Of a stretch of 64,000 nt of DNA, positions 56,976 through 64,000 are shown in pieces. The translations under genes and the position numbers were made by a program. How positions within the stretch are numbered: position 1 is the first letter of the stretch; every line of letters begins with the position of its first letter. The DNA is from Candidatus Poribacteria bacterium (GTDB lineage: Bacteria > Poribacteria > WGA-4E > WGA-3G), in contig VXPE01000110.1 of assembly GCA_009839745.1 (NCBI GenBank), positions 1 through 64,000 of the forward strand, given 5' to 3'. Under the pieces are notes generated by a model. That model was not told the DNA's origin. It did no database searches and saw nothing but the letters and a program-made list of their open reading frames with translations.

Positions 56976-57887
56976 ATGAACAACAAGGACACCTTTCACA
57001 TCCTTGCATTAGATGGCGGTGGCACTCGCGGCATATACACCGCCCAACTCCTTGCCAAGATTGAACAGGCTCTTGGAACACCTATCAGAACCTGTTTCGA
57101 CCTCATCGCTGGGACAAGCACAGGGGCAATCATTGCTGGTGCCGCTGTCTCCGACATCCCTATGCAAGAGATCGTCGAACTTTTTGAGACGGAGACCCCT
57201 TATATCTTCCGAAGACGATGGTACCGTATCCCGTTGTTCCTCAGTAAATATCCCGATCAAAAACTGGCACAGATTATCGCCAAGCACCTCCCTGCGACGT
57301 CTCTTAGTGAAATAGAAACGCCTTTGATGATAACGAGTTCGGAGATTGCTAAAAGTGAGGTCCATATCTTTAGATCGAATTATAGCAATCGCGATTCGGA
57401 GAGTGCTTCTACAGATAAAGCCGTGAGTCTAAGAGATGCGATTCTCGCTTCCTGTGCCGCGCCTACGTTTTTTGCACCAAAATCCGTTGACAATTTCCTG
57501 TTAGCGGACGGTGGACTCTGGGCAAACAATCCGTCCACGGTCGCTTTCACAGAAGCACTCTCGGTGTTTGGGAAGGAAACACAAGAGATTCGGATGCTGT
57601 CCGTTGGCACCGGGCATTCGGTGAATATGTATCACAACAGACGTGGCTGGGGATTTATCACGGGATGGGGTGGCGCAAAGTTGACATCTTATGTGATGAC
57701 CTTGCAATCTCAGGCATCCGCGAGGACAGCAAAATTGTTGTTGAAGGAGAACTACCTGCGAATCAATCCAGAAATTGATTTCTGGGAGTTGGATAGCCTT
57801 ACGCAGTTGAACAACCTAAAATCTCTCGCAGATCGTGATTTTGAGAGGTATACTGCCGAGATTGCGGCGTTTATTTCCGTTTTTTGA
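56976..57887 (+). CDS. Patatin-like phospholipase
   Basis: 303 aa from the ATG at 56976. Patatin hydrolase with the oxyanion-hole motif DGGGTRG, nucleophile Ser in GTSTG, and catalytic Asp in LADGGLWANNPS, an intact Ser-Asp dyad. The overall pattern (HILALDGGGTRGIYTAQLL, FDLIAGTSTGAIIA) is like that of CapV, the phospholipase effector of CBASS defence, but also of general patatin enzymes. No cGAS-like cyclase is nearby, so a CBASS assignment is not supported. No signal peptide. It follows the broken DUF4268 gene with 58 bp between. Confidence 0.88.
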   Translation: MNNKDTFHILALDGGGTRGIYTAQLLAKIEQALGTPIRTCFDLIAGTSTGAIIAGAAVSDIPMQEIVELFETETPYIFRRRWYRIPLFLSKYPDQKLAQIIAKHLPATSLSEIETPLMITSSEIAKSEVHIFRSNYSNRDSESASTDKAVSLRDAILASCAAPTFFAPKSVDNFLLADGGLWANNPSTVAFTEALSVFGKETQEIRMLSVGTGHSVNMYHNRRGWGFITGWGGAKLTSYVMTLQSQASARTAKLLLKENYLRINPEIDFWELDSLTQLNNLKSLADRDFERYTAEIAAFISVF

Positions 57888-57981
57888 AGTGCACACTTCA
57901 CTTTTTTATAGACAACTTCCAAAATTCCTGATACGCTTTAGTTCTAAAATAACAACCTTTTGGGACTTTTGGGAGAAATCT

Positions 57982-58737
57982 ATGGAAATAAGATCAAATC
58001 GGGTTAAACAGAAATTGGCAAACGGGGATCTTGCGTTCGTTATCTCAGGATTGACGAGCGCCGACGATATAGACACCTTCGGTCCGAACGGATACGACGG
58101 TGTATGGCTGGAAGGCGAACACGGGAGCGTTGACGCAGCACAACTCGGGGACCTAACGCGTGCCTGCGATCTCTGGGGTATGACCTCTATCACACGGGTC
58201 AATCGCAATGACCAAGGACTTATCTACCGCACATTGGATTGTGGGTCAATGGGCATCTGCGTCCCGCATGTCAACACGAAAGCAGAGGCACAAAACGTTG
58301 TAGAGGGAACGAAGTTCGCACCGATCGGACACCGTGGAATGTATACCAGTCGCCAAGGCTATGGTGTGGACAACTATTTTGACGTAGCCAACTCTCAAAC
58401 GCTTGTCATCGTGTTGATCGAAGACATTGCAGCGGTTAACAATCTGGACGACATTCTCACCGTCGACCATATCGACGTATTTTTCGTTGCACCGTCAGAT
58501 TTAGCGACTTCTATGGGTCATATTGGAAACCTCACTCACCCAGATGTTCAGGGAACGATTGATTCCGCACTGGCTCGTATCCAAGAGGCGGGACGGGTTG
58601 CCGGGACCTTGACGACTGATGCGACTGTTGAAAAATACGTAAAGGCAGGCGTGCGATTTTTAATGACAGGTGTTGGCGCGTGGATTACAGCCAGCGCGGC
58701 GGCATTTAAAGAACGGGCAGAGGGTGCGAAATCTTAA
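57982..58737 (+). CDS. HpcH/HpaI aldolase family protein
   Basis: 251 aa from the ATG at 57982 (SD GGGAGAAATCT). Class II, metal-dependent pyruvate aldolase fold: GYDGVWLEGEHGSVDAAQL, the metal Glu in LIEDIAAVNN, the Asp in FFVAPSDLATSMG, and a C-terminal LMTGVGAWI. Such enzymes cleave 2-keto-3-deoxy sugar acids to pyruvate and an aldehyde. It is convergent with L-fuconate dehydratase 78 bp away, whose product is 2-keto-3-deoxy-L-fuconate, so a joint pathway is plausible. Confidence 0.88.
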   Translation: MEIRSNRVKQKLANGDLAFVISGLTSADDIDTFGPNGYDGVWLEGEHGSVDAAQLGDLTRACDLWGMTSITRVNRNDQGLIYRTLDCGSMGICVPHVNTKAEAQNVVEGTKFAPIGHRGMYTSRQGYGVDNYFDVANSQTLVIVLIEDIAAVNNLDDILTVDHIDVFFVAPSDLATSMGHIGNLTHPDVQGTIDSALARIQEAGRVAGTLTTDATVEKYVKAGVRFLMTGVGAWITASAAAFKERAEGAKS

Positions 58738-58815
58738 CGGATTTAATCCACCTCAGTCTTCTATCTTCTTACCTGCGCGGTTGTTCACCGCGCATTTCTA
58801 TTTAAGCCAAGGCAC

Positions 58816-60150
58816 CTACGCCAAAAAGGTTATTCCTCCAGATGCCTCTCTGCCTTGCCAGACGGAACCCGTCGGATAGATGTGCTTCTCAACAAACTCT
58901 GGATACATCTCAAGCCCCCAACCGGGGACTGTCGGCGTAACATAGGCACCATTGCGCACCTGAATCGGATGCAGGAAAACGTCCTCTTGTAGGAAGTTGA
59001 GGTATTCAACGACCTGTGTTTCCGAATGCGCGGCGACACAAATTTGATCCCATAAGGCGTAATGTTGAATCATGTTACACAACCCAATACCACCCCCGTG
59101 AGGACAGACTGGAATATCGTATTTTGCTGCCATTAAGATGACCCCGAGGACATCGTTGACCCCTCCGAGCCGCGTCGCGTCAATCTGGCAGTACTGAATC
59201 GCTCCACTCGTGATTAACTGTTTGAAGATGACAGGCGATGGCACCTGCTCCCCTGTAGCGACACCGATACCGTATTTCTCTAAGGCACGTGCGATTTTCA
59301 CGAAGCCGAGGACATCGTCTCGCGCTGTTGGTTCCTCAATCCATGTCGGTTTAAATTGTGCTAACGCCTCCATATAGGCGATGGCTTCATCGACCCCCCA
59401 TATCTGGTTTGCGTCCAGCATCAAACGCGCCGCTGGACCGATTGCCTCCCGGATGAAAGCGAGCCGTTTCTTGTCAAAATCCAGATCCTGTCCGATCTTC
59501 ATTTTGAAGCAGTCGAGTCCGTCGGCTTTCACCTGATTCACGGTTTCGATAATTTGTTCATCCGTGAGACCGAGCCATCCGGCAGTGGAGTAAGCCTTGG
59601 GTCCCTGTTGACGGAGCGTCTGCTCCCGGGTTTCGCGACTGTCCGCGTGTGTGTTGAGAATCGCCGCTGCTTCGTCAGGGGTCAATGCGTCGCGCAGATA
59701 TCGCCAATCGATAGACTGCACAATCTTTTCTGGCGGTAAATCGACGAGGAGTTTCCAGAGCGGTTTATCCACCAGTTTTGCCCACGCATCCCACATCGCG
59801 TTAACGATGCTCCCGATCGCCATCCGGTTAACACCGTCAGCAAGCCAACGCAACTGGTGATGGTCAACGAGAAGTTTGTGGAACGCGCCCGGATCGTCAA
59901 CGAAAGTAGCCATTTCCATCCCGACGACGAGTTGCGCGAGGTCTTTAACCCCGTAGGCGATCCAATCATTTCCGGCACCAGCGGTGAACGCTACGGATAT
60001 GCCGTGGTGTCCTGTGTTTGTTTCGAGTGTCGTTAGGACTGCGGAATAATTCGGTTTTTTATGAAAGGGATCGGAACCGAGGAGTGTATCCGATGTAGGG
60101 ACGCGTAGATCGACGACATCAACTTTTATGATTTTTCCTAAGCTATCCAT
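58816..60150 (-). CDS. L-fuconate dehydratase
   Basis: 444-aa enolase-superfamily enzyme of the FucD/ENOSF1 type, which converts L-fuconate to 2-keto-3-deoxy-L-fuconate. Diagnostic points: SIDWRYLRDALTPDEAAAIL, catalytic K-x-K in CFKMKIGQ, Asp ligand in LMLDANQIWGVD, WIEEPTARDDVLG, GEQVPSP, and catalytic His in PVCPHGGGIGLCNMIQHYA. Length and C-terminal TFLA match the family. Good SD AAAGGAGT. Together with the adjacent aldolase it suggests fucose (fuconate) degradation, as from sulfated fucans. Confidence 0.93.
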   Translation of the reverse strand: MDSLGKIIKVDVVDLRVPTSDTLLGSDPFHKKPNYSAVLTTLETNTGHHGISVAFTAGAGNDWIAYGVKDLAQLVVGMEMATFVDDPGAFHKLLVDHHQLRWLADGVNRMAIGSIVNAMWDAWAKLVDKPLWKLLVDLPPEKIVQSIDWRYLRDALTPDEAAAILNTHADSRETREQTLRQQGPKAYSTAGWLGLTDEQIIETVNQVKADGLDCFKMKIGQDLDFDKKRLAFIREAIGPAARLMLDANQIWGVDEAIAYMEALAQFKPTWIEEPTARDDVLGFVKIARALEKYGIGVATGEQVPSPVIFKQLITSGAIQYCQIDATRLGGVNDVLGVILMAAKYDIPVCPHGGGIGLCNMIQHYALWDQICVAAHSETQVVEYLNFLQEDVFLHPIQVRNGAYVTPTVPGWGLEMYPEFVEKHIYPTGSVWQGREASGGITFLA

Positions 60151-60187
60151 GTTTACTTGACTCCTTTTTCGACAAAGTATATAATGA

Positions 60188-60748
60188 ATGAATATGAAAA
60201 TCTATACTAAATTTGGCGATTCTGGAGAGACGGCGCTTTACGGTGGAACGCGGTTAGGGAAAGATGAACCGCGCATTGAGGCAATCGGCACCGTTGACGA
60301 ACTGAACGCCTACATCGGTTATGCGCAGACGTTGGTTGAGGACGTTGATCTTTCTGAACTCATGGCGCGGGTCCAGAATCACCTCTTCGATGTCGGTGCA
60401 GATTTAGCAACGCCAGCAACACATACGAAAGCCACCGAGTTCCGCATACCGGCAGGTTTCACCACAGAGATGGAGACCGCAATAGATACACTCTCTGCGG
60501 AACTTCCACCACTGACGAATTTTATTCTGCCGGGCGGTTGCACCGCCGGTGCTACTTTACACATCGCGCGCGTGGTGTGCCGGCGAAGTGAACGGTGTGC
60601 CGTGCGTCTGGCAGGCGAAGAAGAAGTCAACCCGGAGATAATCCGGAGTTTGAACAGGCTTTCGGATCTCCTTTTTGTTCTTGCTCGAACAGTGAATTTT
60701 CGTGCACAAACGCCAGAGCCGATTTGGAAATCACAATCAAACGCTTGA
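60188..60748 (+). CDS. ATP:cob(I)alamin adenosyltransferase (PduO type)
   Basis: 186-aa trimeric five-helix enzyme that makes adenosylcobalamin. Family signature KIYTKFGDSGETALYGGTRLG, GTVDELNAYIGYAQ, the FILPGGC segment, and RVVCRRSERCAVRL with DLLFVLARTVNF at the end. An alternative ATG at 60194 gives MKIYTKFG, the more usual beginning. No strong SD. Stands alone, divergent from the L-fuconate dehydratase gene. Confidence 0.94.
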   Translation: MNMKIYTKFGDSGETALYGGTRLGKDEPRIEAIGTVDELNAYIGYAQTLVEDVDLSELMARVQNHLFDVGADLATPATHTKATEFRIPAGFTTEMETAIDTLSAELPPLTNFILPGGCTAGATLHIARVVCRRSERCAVRLAGEEEVNPEIIRSLNRLSDLLFVLARTVNFRAQTPEPIWKSQSNA

Positions 60749-60795
60749 ACATCCTGGCGATTTCCCGCATCCTGAAACCATACACAAACTATAAT

Positions 60796-60824
60796 TTGAT
60801 TTAGGCATCAAATTTGTGTATAAT
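60796..60824 (+). promoter_or_regulatory. Sigma70-like promoter of the HAF/FlgD-domain gene
   Basis: -35 TTGATT (60796-60801), 17-bp spacer, -10 TATAAT (60819-60824). An inverted repeat AATTTGAT/ATCAAATT covers the -35 and spacer, a possible operator. The start codon is at 61001; the rest of this 253-bp gap holds nothing more that I can support. Confidence 0.6.
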
Positions 60825-61000
60825 TAATCATCTTCACTATAACTATTTATAAATCTCTTATTGATAAATTTTCATGCTCATAAGTTTTTGCCCAGTGGCA
60901 ATTTAGGTTTATCTGATTTTTAGGACACCTAAATGTAAACACAACTTAATCTTTCAGGAGACACCTTAACTAAGATTCTTTTTTAGGGGACAACCAGACT

Positions 61001-63709
61001 ATGCATAATCAGACTAAAATTAGTTTTTTGTTTTTCATGCTTACGTTGTTCGTATACTTCAATTCCTTTTTCCCAAGCAACACCGATGCACAAACCGATA
61101 ATGAACCAACTCCCTCACCACCTGAATTCAATTTTACTTATGAGAGCATTGATGTTCCCGATGTAGATTTTTTAGCAGTGACGGCTAGCAGCGACTTTGA
61201 GGGTTATGCTGGCTACACGCGGAGTGCGGATGGTGAAAAAATGGTCGCCTTTACACTTATTGATGGCGTTTTTACGACGTATGACTTCCCCGGTTCACAG
61301 AACACCTACTTTTATGCGTTTGGCAATAATGGGTTAGCCGCAGGATACTACGAGGACAGCGAGGGTCTCCTCCACGGGGTCATCTTAGAGGATGGCGAAC
61401 TTCGGGAATACAACTTCCCCGGTGCTGTCGAAACGGAGATATACGGTTACAGTGATTCGAGGGAGGTATTGACGGGTAATTTTATAGATGCGTCTGGTGT
61501 TCGCCGCGGCTTCTCAGGAGACATCACCGTTGAGGTACCCGGGGCAACAGCGACTTATGCCGATTTTGTGACTGGGGCAGGTGCTGTCACAGGAAGTTAC
61601 ATAGATGCTGAAGGTCTATATTATCCTTATCTGCGTACCCCAAATGGCACGTTTGTATTTCACAACTATCTGGAACCCTCTAATCTGGAATACTCTTTTG
61701 TGCACGGCATCACGGATACAAGAATTATCGTCACTCGAGCCAAAGCCGTGGGGGACATCCCGCGCTCCTATGTCGGCACATCCCAGCAGGGCGTATCTGA
61801 ATTAGAGTTTCCGGGCAGCGTTAGCACGGAGGGCTGGAATATCAATCAGGACGGTTCTGTCGTCGGACACTATGACTCACCCGATGGACGTAGACATGGG
61901 TTTATCGCCAGACCCACCGCGGAAACTGCTGCAAAATTTAGAGATATAGCGTATCCCCCACCACCCGAATTCAACTACATTTATGAGAGTATTGATGTGC
62001 TAGGTGTAGAGTTTTTAGAGTTGACGGCGAGTAGCGACTTTGAGGGGTACGCCGGAAACACCAAGAGTGCTGATGGTAAAAAGATCGTCGGATTTACACT
62101 CATAGACGGTGTTTTTACGACGTATGACTTCCCCGGTTCACAGAACACTTACTTCTATGCGTTTGGCAATAATGGGTTAGCCGCGGGACACTACGAAGAT
62201 AGTGAGGGTCTTTACCATGGTGTTATCTTAGAAGATGGTGAGTTGCGGCACTATGATTTTCCGGGTGCCGTCGAAACAGAAATATACGGTTACAGCGATT
62301 CGACAGGGAAACTGACGGGGAGTTTTATAGATGCGTCTGGTGTGCGTCGCGGCTTCTCAGGAGACACCATCGTTGAGGTACCTGGGGCAACAGCGACTTA
62401 TGCCGATTTTGTGAATGCAGCAGGTTCTATCGTAGGCAGCTACGTAGATGCTGAAGGTCTCTATCATGCATACGCACTTCCCTCGACTGGCAGGTTTATA
62501 ATTCTGGACTATTTGGAACCATCGAGTCTGGAATACTTTTTTCTCCACGGTATTAACGATTCCGAGGGAAGCGGTGTGTTTGTGGTTGCTCGAGCCAAAG
62601 CTGTGGGGGACCTCCCGCGCTCCTATGTCGGCTCATACCGGTATGGACTCCATGAGTTGAAGTTTCCGGGTAGTGTCAGCACAGAGGGTTGGAATATCAA
62701 TCAGGATGGTTCTGTCGTCGGACACTATGACTCACCCGATGGACGCAGACACGGGTTCATCGCCAGGCTCGACACCAAGGCAGCGCACGACCGTTTTCGT
62801 AACGCTTACACTGTCACGCTGTCTAAAGGGTTAAACATGCTTTCTGTGCCATTGGCATCCCCAACCCCTATGACGGCTAAGAACCTTGTTGCACTGACAG
62901 GGGCAACAACGATCATAGCGTTCGATGCCCCTAATCAGCGTTTTATCGCGTGGACACCAAGCGCCCCCGATGACGGTTTTCCAATTGAAGGTGGACAAGG
63001 CTATATCGTCAATGTCCCAGAAACTCGCAACTTTGCCTTCGTCGGCGCACCGTGGACAGATCCAACCGAGGCTGCCGCAGCAGCACCCGCCACAGCCACA
63101 CAGATGCCGCAAGCAGCGTGGGCGTTCGTTGTTGATGGCCACTTGAAAGGTAAACCCGCGTTTGACGGGTACAACGTCATCGTTCGGAACTTGAGAACAG
63201 AGAGTATCATAACTACCCCAGTGCAAGGGAGTTATTTCGCCGTGGCAACTGCCGATCTGACGCGACGGAGCGTCGTCCAAGTCGGTGACGTGATTGAATT
63301 GCGTCTCATCGGTCCAAATGGAAATGCTGAGTTACAACCCCTCAGCTTCAAAGTGACACCCGAGGACTTGGCAAATGCGGTCTTGTCTGTCAATCTTGAT
63401 GGCATCGGTCAACCGACCCAGAACCTCCTCTTACAGAACTACCCGAATCCGTTTAACCCGGAGACGTGGATTCCATATCAACTCTCCGAAGACAATCTTG
63501 TATCGATATCTATTTATGATACAACAGGTAGGTTGATTCGCACACTTTCGCTCGGTTTTCAATCCGCAGGCTTCTATAACAGTCAGGGGCGTGCGGCGTA
63601 TTGGGATGGACGGAATGCCCTTGGAGAACGCGTTGCGAGTGGTATCTATTTCTACCAGTTGACAACCCTCTCCTTTCAGCAGACACGACGACTCGTCATT
63701 GTAAAGTAG
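61001..63709 (+). CDS. Exported HAF-repeat protein with C-terminal FlgD-like domain
   Basis: 902 aa. Signal peptide (FLFFMLTLFVYFNSFFPS), then two nearly identical halves of about 290 residues each (residues about 41-310 and 325-598) with HAF-type repeats such as TYDFPGSQNTYFYAFGNNGL and GVILEDGELREYNFPGA. A Thr/Ala-rich spacer (about 690-710) leads to a C-terminal domain with NYPNPFNPETWIPYQL, DTTGRLIRTL and WDGRNALGERVASGIYFYQL, a FlgD-Ig-like or sorting-type domain common on exported proteins of Poribacteria-like bacteria. Surface or extracellular; binding partner unknown. Confidence 0.88.
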   Translation: MHNQTKISFLFFMLTLFVYFNSFFPSNTDAQTDNEPTPSPPEFNFTYESIDVPDVDFLAVTASSDFEGYAGYTRSADGEKMVAFTLIDGVFTTYDFPGSQNTYFYAFGNNGLAAGYYEDSEGLLHGVILEDGELREYNFPGAVETEIYGYSDSREVLTGNFIDASGVRRGFSGDITVEVPGATATYADFVTGAGAVTGSYIDAEGLYYPYLRTPNGTFVFHNYLEPSNLEYSFVHGITDTRIIVTRAKAVGDIPRSYVGTSQQGVSELEFPGSVSTEGWNINQDGSVVGHYDSPDGRRHGFIARPTAETAAKFRDIAYPPPPEFNYIYESIDVLGVEFLELTASSDFEGYAGNTKSADGKKIVGFTLIDGVFTTYDFPGSQNTYFYAFGNNGLAAGHYEDSEGLYHGVILEDGELRHYDFPGAVETEIYGYSDSTGKLTGSFIDASGVRRGFSGDTIVEVPGATATYADFVNAAGSIVGSYVDAEGLYHAYALPSTGRFIILDYLEPSSLEYFFLHGINDSEGSGVFVVARAKAVGDLPRSYVGSYRYGLHELKFPGSVSTEGWNINQDGSVVGHYDSPDGRRHGFIARLDTKAAHDRFRNAYTVTLSKGLNMLSVPLASPTPMTAKNLVALTGATTIIAFDAPNQRFIAWTPSAPDDGFPIEGGQGYIVNVPETRNFAFVGAPWTDPTEAAAAAPATATQMPQAAWAFVVDGHLKGKPAFDGYNVIVRNLRTESIITTPVQGSYFAVATADLTRRSVVQVGDVIELRLIGPNGNAELQPLSFKVTPEDLANAVLSVNLDGIGQPTQNLLLQNYPNPFNPETWIPYQLSEDNLVSISIYDTTGRLIRTLSLGFQSAGFYNSQGRAAYWDGRNALGERVASGIYFYQLTTLSFQQTRRLVIVK

Positions 63710-63841
63710 GGTCCATCCGTATAGAACTTGCAAATGTCCCAGTTCTATAGGATGGTGTGTTAGACTTGAAAGGATGATGTATTAGTTTTGAAAAATCTTT
63801 ACGTTTTATGTATCAATTTTTTTAAGGAAGGAGACTAAACA

Positions 63842-64000
63842 ATGAACCCGAAATTAACAAATCTCTCTTTGATAATCCTTATAGCGCTTGTCGCTTTAGT
63901 AGGCTGTGAGAAGGCACAAAAAATGGTGGTGGATGGCGTGCCAGCAGATACCTCCATGGATGAGACGATGACCGATATGGAAGCGACTCCAGTGAAGTTT
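63842..64000 (+). CDS. Lipoprotein, partial (runs off the window)
   Basis: ATG with SD AAGGAAGGAGA. The first 53 codons give a signal peptide with lipobox (LIALVALVGC, Cys at residue 21) and then an acidic Met/Asp/Thr-rich segment, VDGVPADTSMDETMTDMEA. Incomplete at the window end. It may belong with the exported HAF protein just upstream. Confidence 0.75.
   Translation, partial: MNPKLTNLSLIILIALVALVGCEKAQKMVVDGVPADTSMDETMTDMEATPVKF

Noticed and set aside
56976-57887. CBASS system
   Set aside because: Only a patatin is present; no cGAS/DncV-like cyclase or accessory cap genes within the neighbouring genes.

Overview
The window looks like part of a chromosome of an uncultured bacterium of the Candidatus Poribacteria type. 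This is an inference from gene content: several phytanoyl-CoA dioxygenase (PhyH) genes, several enolase-superfamily dehydratases, a ThuA protein, a sulfatase, an HAF-repeat exported protein with a C-terminal FlgD-like domain, and Tat-exported redox enzymes. No rRNA is present, so the placement rests on families only.

Layout. 1-4641 carries an RNA methyltransferase, a zinc alcohol dehydrogenase plus enolase-superfamily pair, a PhyH gene and a truncated PhyH remnant. 4667-14546, all on the minus strand, is an accessory island: a type III restriction-modification system (Res 11865-14546, Mod 7092-9254) whose two subunits are separated by a ParA-like ATPase, a HEPN protein and a small FlgT-like beta-barrel protein. 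Mod is followed by a STAS-like DUF4325 protein, a leftover Mod C-terminus, an OLD-like ATPase and a possible nuclease partner. Then come a YyaL/DUF255 protein, tRNA-Glu, tRNA-Gln and an 11-gene complex I operon (nuoABCDHIJKLMN, minus strand, 17559-29509) without nuoEFG.

29787-32403 holds a lipoprotein, an enolase-superfamily gene and a ThuA gene. 32658-37297 is a second accessory patch: a stand-alone RpoA-CTD-like protein, a transposase scar, a gene broken by TAA codons at likely Gln positions that ends in a 12-bp repeat, an AAA ATPase/PIN-nuclease gene pair and a DprA-like gene. 37332-51413 is mostly housekeeping and metabolic: PhyH, aminotransferase, sulfatase, endonuclease V, NadD-like, MazG, redoxin-like, nucleotide-sugar epimerase, citramalate synthase and a PBP4-type peptidase. 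51710-64000 has a TPR protein, PhyH, Tat-exported sulfite-oxidase-like enzyme and superoxide dismutase, a frameshifted DUF4268 gene next to a patatin-like phospholipase, an HpcH/HpaI aldolase facing an L-fuconate dehydratase, a cobalamin adenosyltransferase, the HAF/FlgD-domain protein and the start of a lipoprotein.

Intergenic DNA is unusually rich in small repeats. At least three hairpin families have arms that change together while a tail or loop stays constant, and there are several small elements with terminal inverted repeats. One palindromic repeat has entered the mod coding sequence in frame. Seven sigma70-like promoters with 17-18 bp spacers could be read directly.
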